Source: SZUA-36 sp963774415 (lineage in GTDB: Bacteria; Pseudomonadota; Gammaproteobacteria; Xanthomonadales; SZUA-36). From it: 64,000 bases of DNA. A program made the position numbers and the translations under genes. The notes below the pieces were generated by a model. The model saw nothing but the letters and a program-made list of their open reading frames with translations. It ran no database searches and was not told the DNA's origin. Positions 53,787 to 62,639 of this stretch are shown here, piece by piece (position 1 is the first letter of the stretch; each line of letters begins with the position of its first letter). The stretch covers positions 620,001 through 684,000 of the forward strand of contig CAVZEU010000003.1 of NCBI GenBank assembly GCA_963774415.1. The letters run 5' to 3'.

Positions 53787-55385
53787 TCAATCCCCGGCTT
53801 CGCGTTCTTTATCGGTTGGCGGTGCGGTTGGCCGCAGCTGAGCGGGGGTGAGTTTCGGCATTTCCTGGTTGAGCGCGCGGTACAAGCCCACGCACATGAA
53901 GACCATGATGACGGCAAAGGGCAGGCCGGTGGTGATCGCGGCCGTCTGCAGCGCCAGCAACCCGCCTCCCGACAGCAAGACCGCCGCGACGACGCCTTCT
54001 GTCAGGGCCCAGAATATGCGCTGGGGCACCGGCGGGTCCAGGTGTCCGCCCGCGGTGATGATATCGATAACCAACGAGCCGGAATCCGAGGAGGTGATGA
54101 AAAACACGAACACCAGCAGGATGCCGATGAAGGAAGTCACCTGCGCCAGCGGATAGTTGTGCAGCAGCGTGAACAACGCCGTCGAGATGTCCTGGTTCAC
54201 CGCCTGCGCCATGGCATCGGACCCGCCGAGTTGCAGGTAGATCGCGGCGCCGCCGAACACGCTGAACCAGAGGAAGGTAAGCAGGGGCGGGACCAGCAGC
54301 ACGCCGCCGAGGAATTCGCGAATCGTTCGCCCCCGTGATATGCGGGCGATGAACATACCGACGAACGGCGACCAGGCCACCCACCAGGTCCAGTAAAACA
54401 AGGTCCAGTTGGACTGCCAGGTCGAGTCGCGCTGATAGGTTGCGGTCCACGAACCCAGGTACAGCAGGTTCTGCAGGTAATGCCCTGTGTTCTGCACGAA
54501 CGACTTCAGCAGAAACAGCGTGGGGCCGCCGATCAAAAGGAAGGTCAGCATCAGCAGGGCGGCGACCAGGTTCAGTTCGCTGAGGCGGCGAATACCGCGA
54601 TCCACGCCGGAGACGACCGATGCGGTGGCCACCATGGTAATACCGAAAATCAGCAGAATTTGTACTTCCGAGTCGACCGGGACGCCGAACAAATAATTCA
54701 GGCCCGTGTTGATCTGGGTGGCGCCGAAGCCCAGCGAGGTGGCCACGCCGAACAGCGTTGCGACCACGGCCATCACGTCGATGACGGTGCCCAGCGGACC
54801 GTTGACGCGTTCGCCGAGCAATGGGTAAAAGGCGCTGCGGATCGTCAGTGGCTGACCGCGGTTATAGGAAAAATAGGCCAGCGCCAGGCCCATCAGCGCA
54901 TAGATGCTCCACGCGTGGAAACCCCAGTGGAGAAAAGTCAGGTCCATGGCGCGCGTGGCGGCATCCACGTTATCGCCGGGTATGCTGGGTGAATGGAGGT
55001 AGTGCAGCACCGGTTCGGCGACACCGTAGAACATCAGGCCGATGCCCATGCCGGCGCTGAATAGCATGGCGAACCAGGTCGGCCGGGAAAAATCGGGCCG
55101 TGCGTCCGAGCCGCCGATCCGGATGTGGCCAAAGCGGCTCAGCGCCAGGTAGACGGCGAACAGCACAAAGGCCTGGACGATCAGGATCAGCAGCCAGCCG
55201 AAGTATCTCGTCAGCCACAGTTTGGCGCCAAGAAACAGGTGTTGCGCCGAATCCAGGTTGAACAGCGTGAGGAATATGAAGCCGATGATGATGAGCGCGG
55301 AAATCCCGAAAACCGTCGGGTGCATATGCAGTTTCAGGGGGCCGAATTTGACGGCTTTCGAGTGCCCGCGTTCGGGGTGATCCAC
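53787..55385 (-). CDS. BCCT-family transporter (betaine/carnitine/choline type)
   Basis: About 532 residues, twelve membrane helices. BCCT signatures: GMGIGLMFYGVAEP in helix 3 and WTLFYWTWWVAWSPFVGMFIARISRGR-like pattern, cited in short as WTWWVAWSPFVGMFIARI. Members import glycine betaine, choline or carnitine with Na+ or H+ for osmoprotection or catabolism. The start is GTG 55385 with AGGAGG seven bases upstream. It converges on the MarR gene (35 bases apart). MarR proteins of EctR type regulate compatible-solute genes, but the orientation argues against a shared promoter. Confidence 0.92.
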   Translation of the reverse strand: MDHPERGHSKAVKFGPLKLHMHPTVFGISALIIIGFIFLTLFNLDSAQHLFLGAKLWLTRYFGWLLILIVQAFVLFAVYLALSRFGHIRIGGSDARPDFSRPTWFAMLFSAGMGIGLMFYGVAEPVLHYLHSPSIPGDNVDAATRAMDLTFLHWGFHAWSIYALMGLALAYFSYNRGQPLTIRSAFYPLLGERVNGPLGTVIDVMAVVATLFGVATSLGFGATQINTGLNYLFGVPVDSEVQILLIFGITMVATASVVSGVDRGIRRLSELNLVAALLMLTFLLIGGPTLFLLKSFVQNTGHYLQNLLYLGSWTATYQRDSTWQSNWTLFYWTWWVAWSPFVGMFIARISRGRTIREFLGGVLLVPPLLTFLWFSVFGGAAIYLQLGGSDAMAQAVNQDISTALFTLLHNYPLAQVTSFIGILLVFVFFITSSDSGSLVIDIITAGGHLDPPVPQRIFWALTEGVVAAVLLSGGGLLALQTAAITTGLPFAVIMVFMCVGLYRALNQEMPKLTPAQLRPTAPPTDKEREAGD

Positions 55386-55506
55386 AGTTTCCTCCTGGGG
55401 CCTGTTAATGCTTTCTGAGTTGTTCTGACGCTTGCCGGTGGCTGCGGCACACTCTAACAAAGATCATCGCGGCATGCCCGGCGCAAGCGAAAACCCGAAT
55501 CCGAAT

Positions 55507-55531
55507 CCGACCCGGCCATGACCGGGGTCGG
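55507..55531 (-). terminator. Hairpin downstream of the nad operon
   Basis: On the minus strand CCGACCCCGG pairs with CCGGGTCGG around a TCATGG loop, with one bulged C. It lies 17 bases beyond the nadB stop. A short T-rich patch follows some bases later. Probable terminator of the nadA-nadC-nadB transcript. Confidence 0.5.
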
Positions 55532-55548
55532 GCGCAAGACCGGCCTGG

Positions 55549-57105
55549 TCAGTCGTCCTTGACCACGTAGTGACAGCCCTTGCTGACCGGGTTCAGGGCG
55601 GCGGCGTGGACCACGAGCAGGGCTGTCTCCACCGCGTTCCTGAGTTCGATCAGTTCGCGGGAAAGACGGCAGTCGCGGTAGAAGGACTGCACTTCCTCGC
55701 GCAGTTCCAGCAGGATGCGCCGGGCCCGTGTCAGGCGCCGCTGTGAACGGACGATACCGGCGTAGTTCCACATGGTTTGCTGCACCAGGCCGAGATCCTG
55801 GCGGATCAACGTCGGGTCGGCTTCGCGTCGGGGGCTGCGCCATTCCCGCGGCTCGGGCAAATGGAATTCTTCGTTGTTGAAATCGCGCACGTCGGCTGTG
55901 GCGGCGGCCTTGGCGCCCGTCAGACATTCCAGCAGCGAGGTGCTGGCCAGGCGATTGGCGCCGTGCAGGCCGGTGCAGGCGGTCTCGCCGATGGCGTTGA
56001 GGTGGCGAACGTTCGAACGGCCGTCGAGGTCGGTGTGCACGCCGCCGCAGGCGTAATGCGCGGCCGGCACGACGGGAATGGGCTCGCGGGTGATGTCGAC
56101 GCCGTACGCGAGACAGTGTTCGTAGACCGAAGGGAAGCGGTCGCGAATGAAATCTGCCTCGAGCGCAGCTGGGTCGAGGTAGACGCAGGCCTCGCCGCTG
56201 GCGGCCATTTCACGGTGGATCGCGCGCGCGACAATATCGCGGGGAGCCAGCGAGGCTCGCGGGTGCTGGCCCTCCATGAAACGTTCACCGCGGCGGTTGA
56301 CCAACACCGCGCCTTCGCCGCGCAGCGCCTCGGTGACCAGGAAACGGGGCGCGTCGTCGGCAAAAAAGACCGTCGGGTGAAACTGCACGTATTCGAGGTC
56401 GATCAGGCGCGCGCCGACCCGGTAGGCCATCGCCATACCGTGGCCGACCGTGCCGGGGCGGTTGGTGGTGTGCTGGAAAATTTGCCCCAGGCCGCCGGTC
56501 GCGAGGATGGTTTTCCTGGCGACGACGGCGATCGGCCGCTCGTGGTCCGGGTCCAGGACGTAGGCGCCGAAACAGGTGAGGGGCTGGTAGCGGTCTGCGG
56601 GCGTATCGGTGTTGTGTGAGAGGGTCAGAAGATCGATGGCGGCACTGCCGCTGTGACGGGTGATGTGCGGTGTTGCGTCCACGCGGGCCGCGACGGCCGT
56701 GAGGATCGCATGGCCCGTCAGGTCCTTGCTGTGGATGATGCGGCGGGCGCTGTGCCCGCCCTCGCGCGTCAGTTCGAGCCCGCCCCCGGTTTCGCGGTCG
56801 AAGTCGACATGGAGTTCATCGAGCAGCAACTCGCGAACTGCCGCCGGACCTTCCTGCACCAGTTGCTGCACGGCCGCGGGGTTGGCCGTGCCGTCGCTGG
56901 CCGTCATGATGTCGCGGGCCAGCAGTTCCGGATCCGGCGACGTGTCGAATATGATGCCGCCCTGGGCGCGGTCGCTGTTGGCCTCGATCGGTGCGCCCAG
57001 CGAGAGCAGGCGCACATCCAAACCGGCCCGGGCGGCGTGCAGGGCATAGGCTGAACCGGCCAGGCCGGCGCCGATGACCAGACAATCGGTTTGTATCACG
57101 TCCAC
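55549..57105 (-). CDS. nadB: L-aspartate oxidase
   Basis: NadB oxidises L-aspartate to iminoaspartate with FAD, the first step of NAD synthesis. 518 residues. FAD-binding GxGxxG is seen in CLVIGAGLAGSAYALHAARAG. The active site is recognised in the RTIHSKDLTGHAI-like motif HSARRIIHSKDLTGHAIL and the GEGAVLVNRRGERFM segment. It starts with GTG 57105, 17 bases after nadC. Order nadA-nadC-nadB, all minus, gives a complete quinolinate module in one operon. Confidence 0.94.
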   Translation of the reverse strand: MDVIQTDCLVIGAGLAGSAYALHAARAGLDVRLLSLGAPIEANSDRAQGGIIFDTSPDPELLARDIMTASDGTANPAAVQQLVQEGPAAVRELLLDELHVDFDRETGGGLELTREGGHSARRIIHSKDLTGHAILTAVAARVDATPHITRHSGSAAIDLLTLSHNTDTPADRYQPLTCFGAYVLDPDHERPIAVVARKTILATGGLGQIFQHTTNRPGTVGHGMAMAYRVGARLIDLEYVQFHPTVFFADDAPRFLVTEALRGEGAVLVNRRGERFMEGQHPRASLAPRDIVARAIHREMAASGEACVYLDPAALEADFIRDRFPSVYEHCLAYGVDITREPIPVVPAAHYACGGVHTDLDGRSNVRHLNAIGETACTGLHGANRLASTSLLECLTGAKAAATADVRDFNNEEFHLPEPREWRSPRREADPTLIRQDLGLVQQTMWNYAGIVRSQRRLTRARRILLELREEVQSFYRDCRLSRELIELRNAVETALLVVHAAALNPVSKGCHYVVKDD

Positions 57106-57122
57106 CCGCGGTCGGCCCCTCG

Positions 57123-57971
57123 CTATGCCCCTGGTCTGTCACCCAGGATCATGCTGAAATTTCCGGCCGGGGCGGAATGCGTCAAGGCCCCGATACTGAT
57201 GACATCGACGCCTGGCAGTGCGTAATCCGCCAGGTTGTCGAGGTTGATGCCGCCGGAGACCTCGACGATGGCTTTACCGCCGATCAGCGCCACACATTCA
57301 CGGATCAGGTCGGGCGGCATGTTATCGAGCAGAATGACGTCCGCGCCGCAGTCGACCGCCTGGCCGGCCTCCACCAGTGATTCGGCCTCCACCTCGATTT
57401 TCGCCGTGTGCGGTGCGAAGGCCCGCGTCAATTGCACGGCTTTTTGCAACGAACCGGCCGCCGCGATGTGGTTCTCCTTGATCAGGACGTGCTCTCCCAG
57501 TGATGAGCGATGGTTGAAACAGCCGCCGCAACGGACCGCGTATTTTTCCAGCGTGCGCCAGCCGGGCGTGGTCTTGCGGGTATCGACGATGCGCACGCCG
57601 GTACCGATTTTGCGGGCAGCCTCGGCGTAGCGGTTGGCGAGCGTGGCGACGCCGCTGAGGTGCTGGAGAAAGTTCAATGCCGTGCGCTCGGCGCCAAGCA
57701 GCGAGATCGTCGGGCCCTCCGCCTGCAGCACGACGGCGCCGCTGGATACGCGGTCCCCGTCCCTGGCGGTCAGTGTCACGTAATTACTGCTGTCGAAGCG
57801 GGTGATGACACGGCGGGCGACATTGAGGCCGCAGAGCACCTGGTCCGTACGCGAGATAATGTGCGCCGTGGAAATCTGGCCGAGGCTGAAGATGGAGCGA
57901 CTGGTTATATCGTTGTAGGCCGCGTCTTCGCGCAGAGCCATGTCGATCAGCCTGTCGGCATCAGGGTGCAA
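57123..57971 (-). CDS. nadC: Nicotinate-nucleotide pyrophosphorylase (quinolinate phosphoribosyltransferase)
   Basis: NadC joins quinolinate and PRPP to nicotinate mononucleotide. About 282 residues. Motifs: REDAAYNDITSRSIF, TRKTTPGWRTLEKYAVRCGG and the CGADVILLDNMPPD, EVSGGINLDNL segments, the classic QPRTase set. I chose the TTG at 57971 because GAGAGG lies nine bases upstream and the family N-terminus begins there; an ATG at 57941 would drop part of the first helix. It overlaps the nadA stop by 11 bases, so nadA and nadC are translationally coupled. Confidence 0.93.
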   Translation of the reverse strand: MHPDADRLIDMALREDAAYNDITSRSIFSLGQISTAHIISRTDQVLCGLNVARRVITRFDSSNYVTLTARDGDRVSSGAVVLQAEGPTISLLGAERTALNFLQHLSGVATLANRYAEAARKIGTGVRIVDTRKTTPGWRTLEKYAVRCGGCFNHRSSLGEHVLIKENHIAAAGSLQKAVQLTRAFAPHTAKIEVEAESLVEAGQAVDCGADVILLDNMPPDLIRECVALIGGKAIVEVSGGINLDNLADYALPGVDVISIGALTHSAPAGNFSMILGDRPGA

Positions 57972-59007
57972 GTTCGAACATCCTCTCGATGCAGCGTGAC
58001 GCGCGCAAACGCAGCTTGTCGTCCAGCGTGATGATCTGCTCCGGTTGCGGGTTGGCCAGCGCATCGCGGATTTTTTGCAGCGAATTCATCTTCATGTAGG
58101 GACAGAGGCGGCAGCCGCCGATAAAATTCTTTGCCGGTTCCTCGACGGCCAGGCGGCCGACCAAACCGCACTCGGTCAGCATCAGGTAATACGGCGCCTG
58201 CGTGGATTTGACGTACTTCATCATCGCGCCGGTGCTGCCGAGGAAATCGGCCAGCGCGGCGACTTCCGGTGTGCACTCGGGGTGTGCCACGACTTTCAGG
58301 CCGGGAAAGCCCTTGCGCGCTTCTTCAATCTGCGCCGGCGTGAACTCTTCGTGCACGACGCAGGTGCCGTCGGAGGAAATGACCTCCTTGTCGCTGCCGC
58401 GTCGCGCCAACTCCTTGCGGATGTTGTCCGCCATCAGGCGGTCGGGCACGAACAGAATGCGCTTCTCCGGCAGGCCGGCGACGATGTCGTAAACGTTGCT
58501 GGAAGTGACGCAGACGTCCGCTTCGGCCTTGACCTCGGCGGTGCTGTTGATGTAGCAGACCACCGCCGCGTCCGGGTACAGGCCCTTGAGCCGGCGCACC
58601 TCTTCGGCGCTGATCGAGTCGGCCAGAGAGCATCCGGATTGGCGGTCCGGAACGACCACCAGCGCGTCCGGCGACAGGATCTTGGCCGTCTCCGCCATGA
58701 ACACCACGCCGGCGAAGACGATCACGTCGGCCTTCGAACGCCTGGCCTGGTCGGCGAGGTAGTAGGAATCGCCCTTGAAATCACCGACCCCGTAGATGAT
58801 CTCCGGCTCGACGTAGGAGTGTGTCAGGATGACCGCGTTCTTTGCCTTTTTCAGACGATTGATTTCCAGCGTCAGCGGCGCGATTTTGCGGCAGGTGTCC
58901 AGGTTCCACTGGCGCCCGGGGGTACAGTCGACGTGCATCAGCGAGCGCAGCAGGCGCAGAGCCTCGGCTTCCAGCGGATCGTGCAGATTTTGAGCCGGCT
59001 GATTCAT
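57961..59007 (-). CDS. nadA: Quinolinate synthase NadA
   Basis: NadA condenses iminoaspartate and dihydroxyacetone phosphate to quinolinate using a [4Fe-4S] cluster. 348 residues. Likely cluster cysteines: Cys126 (RQSGCSLAD), the Cys in HPECTPEV, and the Cys in CRLCPYMKMN. The YVEPEIIYGVGDF substrate region is also present. GAAGAG stands before ATG 59007. It opens the nadA-nadC-nadB operon. The 203-base spacer to dsrC (59008-59210) probably holds its promoter. Confidence 0.95.
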   Translation of the reverse strand: MNQPAQNLHDPLEAEALRLLRSLMHVDCTPGRQWNLDTCRKIAPLTLEINRLKKAKNAVILTHSYVEPEIIYGVGDFKGDSYYLADQARRSKADVIVFAGVVFMAETAKILSPDALVVVPDRQSGCSLADSISAEEVRRLKGLYPDAAVVCYINSTAEVKAEADVCVTSSNVYDIVAGLPEKRILFVPDRLMADNIRKELARRGSDKEVISSDGTCVVHEEFTPAQIEEARKGFPGLKVVAHPECTPEVAALADFLGSTGAMMKYVKSTQAPYYLMLTECGLVGRLAVEEPAKNFIGGCRLCPYMKMNSLQKIRDALANPQPEQIITLDDKLRLRASRCIERMFELAP

Positions 59008-59210
59008 TGTCTCTTCAGGTGGTGATGCCTTTGTGAAAAAAAGCTAAAAGCAAACCGTCACAAGTCACTGTGTCGCATTTACTCAATATTAGGCTGATTG
59101 TGCCGCATACAAGCCCTGCATTTGATTATCGCGCAAAAACCGGCGTAAGGCATCGAATGCGGCCCATCGCGCCCGCGGCCAGCATCCGCCCGTGCGGCCG
59201 GCAGCCGTGA

Positions 59211-59543
59211 TCAGACGCAACTGGTCGGTTTCGGCAGGCCGGCAATTTTACAGCCTTGTTTGGCAGGACCATGCGGAAATAGTTCATACAGGTAGTGGCT
59301 GGTGGCCTTTTCCGGCCCCAGGGACTTCGCAATGGCCTTGGCCAGTACCCGCGCGGCCGGCGCGATCCGGTATTCCTCGTAGTAGTCGCGCAGGAAGTTG
59401 ACGACTTCCCACCTCTCCTCGTCCATTTCGACGGCCTCCCGCGCTGCGATCTGAAGCGCGAGTTCAGGGCTCCATGCGGACACGTCGCGGATATAGCCCT
59501 GCTCGTCGGCGTCGATCACCTTGCCTTCGACTTCATATTGCAT
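59211..59543 (-). CDS. dsrC: DsrC / TusE sulfur carrier protein
   Basis: 110 residues with the DsrC fold (WSPELALQIAAREAVEM, ERWEVVNFLRDYYEEYRIAP). It carries both C-terminal cysteines: Cys98 in KQGCKIAG and the penultimate Cys109 in KPTSCV, ten residues apart. Two cysteines are the mark of DsrC proper, which can hold a trisulfide; TusE of E. coli, as I recall, keeps only the last one. It is the last gene of the DsrE-DsrF-DsrH-DsrC operon. It may serve tRNA 2-thiouridine synthesis or sulfur dissimilation; no dsrAB is in the window. Confidence 0.92.
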   Translation of the reverse strand: MQYEVEGKVIDADEQGYIRDVSAWSPELALQIAAREAVEMDEERWEVVNFLRDYYEEYRIAPAARVLAKAIAKSLGPEKATSHYLYELFPHGPAKQGCKIAGLPKPTSCV

Positions 59544-59571
59544 AACGTTTCCAGTCCGATCCGTTCGGGCC

Positions 59572-59880
59572 TCACCACGACAGCGTGAGGCCGCACCCGG
59601 CCGCCAGTTCCACGAAGCCCTGGTAGTCGACCCGTTCCACGCCGCCGATCAGCGCCTGATCAGCAAGGCCCCGGGCAACGATATCGGGTCCGAGTACGTA
59701 AAAGTCCAGCTCCGCCGCGCGGGCGGCTATGCGCGGCGCCAACGCGGCACCGCCGAGCGCGGCGCAAACGCCGTCTTGGATCATGAGCACCGCGTCTCCG
59801 GGCCGCGCCAGACGCAGGCATGTGGCCAGGGAGTTCCCTTCCGCCGGGCTCCGGTTGACGACATGCAACACCCGGGTCAT
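59572..59880 (-). CDS. dsrH: DsrH / TusB sulfur-relay subunit
   Basis: 102 residues with the TusB/DsrH pattern: VLHVVNRSPAEGNSLATCLRL, AVLMIQDGVCAAL and FYVLGPDIVARG, ending in a VDYQGFVELA strand. A cysteine at position 21 lies where Allochromatium DsrH has its conserved Cys20; E. coli TusB lacks it, as I recall. It overlaps the preceding gene by 4 bases (ATGA) and is followed 28 bases later by dsrC. It should form a heterohexamer with DsrE and DsrF. Confidence 0.9.
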   Translation of the reverse strand: MTRVLHVVNRSPAEGNSLATCLRLARPGDAVLMIQDGVCAALGGAALAPRIAARAAELDFYVLGPDIVARGLADQALIGGVERVDYQGFVELAAGCGLTLSW

Positions 59881-60266
59881 GAGCCGATCACCACGTCCTG
59901 TACGTCCATGATTTCACGCAGTTGCGCGCTCGTAACCACGCTGACCGGTATGATGAGGTCTGCCTCGGTCAGCCCCCGCGCCAGCAGCGATTCCCTTTCG
60001 ACAAAAATATTCTCGACGTCATGGTCGGCCAGCGCGCGGTAGGTTCTGGAGAAGTTTTTCATGCCAATGGCGGACGGGTCCTGGTTCTTTTTCAGCAGGA
60101 AAACGCCGTCGTCCATGAAGACGACGCTCTGGTCCTGCCCGAAGGCGGCGGTGACCAGCACCAGCTCCAGGCACTCGTGGGCGAATATTGACCCGTGCGG
60201 CGGCCGGCGGTTGATGTACATGAAGCGTTTGCCGACGTCGCCCTTGACCCTTTCCCGCTGCGCCAC
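59877..60266 (-). CDS. dsrF: DsrF / TusC sulfur-relay subunit
   Basis: About 129 residues. The conserved stretch is RFMYINRRPPHGSIFAHECL, followed by VFMDDGVFLL and PVSVVTSAQL. I chose GTG 60266 because GAGGGAG stands six bases upstream and family proteins begin a few residues before the first strand; the open frame continues upstream inside dsrE without conservation. It follows dsrE by 11 bases and overlaps dsrH by 4. Confidence 0.9.
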   Translation of the reverse strand: MAQRERVKGDVGKRFMYINRRPPHGSIFAHECLELVLVTAAFGQDQSVVFMDDGVFLLKKNQDPSAIGMKNFSRTYRALADHDVENIFVERESLLARGLTEADLIIPVSVVTSAQLREIMDVQDVVIGS

Positions 60267-60277
60267 CGCTCGCTCCC

Positions 60278-60637
60278 TCAGCGGCCGAACACGATGGTGC
60301 GGTCGGCAGCGACGGCCGCTTCGACCAGCTGGCCCAGTCCGGCGATCCGGAATCCGCCGGCGAGAATCGCGTCGCTGACGCCCCGGCGCAGGGCGGCGGC
60401 GACGCAGACCACCAGGTCGATGCCGTGCCGCCGCGCGATTTCCGACCACAAGCCGACGATGTCGGTCTCGTCGCTGGGGGGTTCGGATAAGCGGTTGGCG
60501 TTGTAGACGCCGTCATTGTAGAAAAACACCCGCGTCACCTGGTGGCCCGTCTCCAGGGCCGCCTGTGCGAACCGGTACGCGCTCATGGACGACTGGTGCG
60601 TATGCGGCCCCTCTTTGACCAGGATGGTGAAGTTCAT
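60278..60637 (-). CDS. dsrE: DsrE / TusD sulfur-relay subunit
   Basis: 119 residues. The sulfur-receiving Cys78 is in DLVVCVAAALRRG, the position of the active cysteine in TusD and DsrE. The N-terminus FTILVKEGPHTHQSSMSAYR and RVFFYNDGVYNANR are family features. It accepts persulfide sulfur from TusA or rhodanese and passes it to DsrC. First gene of the operon. A TATAAT lies six bases before its ATG on the minus strand (60649-60644), so its mRNA may be nearly leaderless. Divergent from cysG. Confidence 0.93.
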   Translation of the reverse strand: MNFTILVKEGPHTHQSSMSAYRFAQAALETGHQVTRVFFYNDGVYNANRLSEPPSDETDIVGLWSEIARRHGIDLVVCVAAALRRGVSDAILAGGFRIAGLGQLVEAAVAADRTIVFGR

Positions 60638-60643
60638 GTCCGG

Positions 60644-60649
60644 ATTATA
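60644..60649 (-). promoter_or_regulatory. TATAAT -10 element before dsrE
   Basis: Consensus TATAAT on the minus strand, six bases from the dsrE ATG. A good -35 is not visible at normal spacing. As with the SPOR-like gene, this hints at a leaderless or very short-leader transcript. Confidence 0.3.
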
Positions 60650-60767
60650 TCGTGCGCGGGCCCATTACCATATGGAGTAGAATCGCGTGGAGGGGCGGTG
60701 TTGGCCTGGCGGCGACGAACAGCCGTCTGGCCGCGGCCGCCAAGGCAGCGCAGCACGGTGCAGGACA

Positions 60768-62165
60768 ATGGATCAACTACCGGTTTTTATCGATGTCAGG
60801 GGACAGCGCACCTTGGTCGTCGGCGGCGGTGTGCAGGCCGCGCGCAAGGCTGACCTGTTGCTCAGGGCCGGCGCCAGGGTAACCGTGGTTGCCGCTGAGA
60901 TGAGCGCCGAGCTGGCGCCGCTGGCGGCGAACGATGGCTTCACGCACAAAGAGGGCGGGTTGCGAAGTACTGACATCGATGGCTGTGTGCTGGCTTTCGG
61001 CTGCGCCGATGCGGCCACCAACCACGCCCTGTATGAAATGGCCCGCGAGGCGGGTGTCATGGTCAACATCGCCGACAGCGCCGCGCAGTGCGATTTCATC
61101 ATGCCGGCCGTGGTCGACCGTTCGCCTTTGCTGATCGCCATTTCGAGCGGCGGGGCTTCGCCGTTGCTGGTCAGGTCGCTCAAGGCCCGCCTGGAAACCG
61201 GCATACCGGCGGCCTACGGGCGGCTGGCGGAATTCGCCGGCCGCCACCGCGACCGGATCAAGGCGCTGGTGCCCGACGCCACCCGCCGGCGGCGGGTGTG
61301 GGAGAAAGTCATTGCAGGGCCGGTCGCGGAGTGCCTGTTTTCGGGCCAGGCGGAGAAGGCCGAGACGTTGTTGGACGAGGCCTTGCAGCGCGCCGGCGCC
61401 GATGCTGACGAGTGTCCGCCCGGCGAGGTCTACCTGGTCGGTACCGGCCCGGGCGACCCCGACCTGCTGACCTTCCGCGCACTGCGCCTGATGCAGCAGG
61501 CCGACGTGGTGCTGTACGACCGCCTGATCGGTGACGGCATACTGAATCTCGTGCGCAGGGACGCGGAGCGGATTTACGTCGGCAAACTGCCCAGGGAACA
61601 CGTGGTCCCGCAGGCCGAGATCGCGGAGATAATGATCCGCCTGGCAAAATCCGGCAAGCGCGTGTTGCGGCTCAAGGGCGGCGATCCGTTCATTTTCGGC
61701 CGCGGCGGCGAGGAAATCGCGGCGCTGTCAGAACAGGGCATCGCCTTCCAGGTCATCCCCGGCGTGACGGCGGCGGCCGGTTGCGCGGCTTACGCCGGCA
61801 TACCGCTGACCCACCGCGAGCATGCGCAGTCCTGCGTGTTCGTCACAGGCCACGAAAAGGATGGCCAACTCAGGCTTGACTGGGAAAGCCTGATCCGGCC
61901 GCGGCAGACGGTCGTGGTCTACATGGGGCTCGCGTCCCTGGCGGCCATTACGAAGGGCTTCATCCGCCATGGCGCCGACCCGCGAACGCCGGCCGCCGTC
62001 ATCGAAAACGGCACCCGCCCTGACCAGCGCGTGCTCACCGGAACGCTCGCGGACCTGGCCCGCAGGAGCGCGGATGCCGGCCTCAAGAGTCCCGCGTTGA
62101 TCATCATCGGCAGCGTGGTGACGCTGCGGGAGCGTTTGTCGTGGTTCGTTCCGGGCGGTGCTTGA
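60768..62165 (+). CDS. cysG: Siroheme synthase (multifunctional CysG)
   Basis: CysG methylates uroporphyrinogen III twice, oxidises precorrin-2 and inserts iron to give siroheme for sulfite and nitrite reductases. About 465 residues. The N-terminal Met8-like part has the NAD motif LVVGGGVQAARKADLL; the C-terminal CobA part has VYLVGTGPGDPDLLT, RLKGGDPFIFGRGGEE and the HREHAQSCVFVTGH segment. AGGACA precedes ATG 60768. It diverges from the DsrEFH-DsrC operon over a 130-base spacer, linking siroheme and sulfur relay in one locus. Confidence 0.94.
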   Translation: MDQLPVFIDVRGQRTLVVGGGVQAARKADLLLRAGARVTVVAAEMSAELAPLAANDGFTHKEGGLRSTDIDGCVLAFGCADAATNHALYEMAREAGVMVNIADSAAQCDFIMPAVVDRSPLLIAISSGGASPLLVRSLKARLETGIPAAYGRLAEFAGRHRDRIKALVPDATRRRRVWEKVIAGPVAECLFSGQAEKAETLLDEALQRAGADADECPPGEVYLVGTGPGDPDLLTFRALRLMQQADVVLYDRLIGDGILNLVRRDAERIYVGKLPREHVVPQAEIAEIMIRLAKSGKRVLRLKGGDPFIFGRGGEEIAALSEQGIAFQVIPGVTAAAGCAAYAGIPLTHREHAQSCVFVTGHEKDGQLRLDWESLIRPRQTVVVYMGLASLAAITKGFIRHGADPRTPAAVIENGTRPDQRVLTGTLADLARRSADAGLKSPALIIIGSVVTLRERLSWFVPGGA

Positions 62166-62639
62166 AAGCGCTGCCATGCTGGCGGGGTTCGTTTGAGCAG
62201 GAAGCGGTTCCGCGGACCCCCTTGGCCCCCGGTAATCCGGCGCGCTCATGTCCCGAATGCGACTAAATACGGAACCTGAAGCGGCTGTGGCTTTGTCGGA
62301 ACCGGGCCGGGGAGCCCTGGTTTTGTCCTGCAGACGGGGCGTTTAAAAATGAGGGGAAATTTGCCCGAATGGTTGACAATTACCGCTAAAAAGTAGCAAA
62401 GTAGGTCTTGGCCTCCATGGAAGAGAGGTCTGCTGTCCGCAGTAAAATCAATAATCTGGCGCTTGATTGCCAGAAATATTATGCGATGGCGGACGGCGGG
62501 TTCCACGGATTGGACCGGTTTTTGACAGACCCGGCCAATGGGCGCGGACTTGTGGGTCCGCGGTCGCCATAAGGCTGGCAGCATGATCAGGGGCACTTTG
62601 TCGTTGGTCCAAACCGTATCTTTAGTTGGGGAGATTTCT
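62166..62639. other. 474-bp leader/intergenic region before the repeat protein
   Basis: No gene recognised. Notable items: TTGACA at 62373-62378 without a clear -10 partner; GCTA-AAAAG-TAGC small hairpin followed by CAAAG at about 62385-62401; and a perfect hairpin CGCGGAC / GTCCGCG (62543-62549, 62556-62562). A good Shine-Dalgarno GGGGAG (62628-62633) lies six bases before the downstream ATG. The length suggests a structured 5' leader or a separately transcribed RNA. Confidence 0.45.
62543..62562 (+). promoter_or_regulatory. Perfect 7-bp hairpin in the leader
   Basis: CGCGGAC, loop TTGTGG, GTCCGCG. It lies 78 bases before the start codon of the repeat protein. No U-tract, so an attenuator is not established; it could be a transcript-stability or regulatory element. 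Confidence 0.35.

Noticed and set aside
59211..60637. Assignment of the organism as a sulfur oxidiser
   Set aside because: DsrEFH-DsrC alone does not prove it; no dsrAB, sox or other sulfur-oxidation enzymes are in the window.
62370..62460. Possible c-di-GMP-type riboswitch in the leader
   Set aside because: A small hairpin followed by GCAAAG recalls GEMM elements, but the conserved GGUUACC-like receptor half and tetraloop receptor are not visible; a covariance-model search would be decisive.
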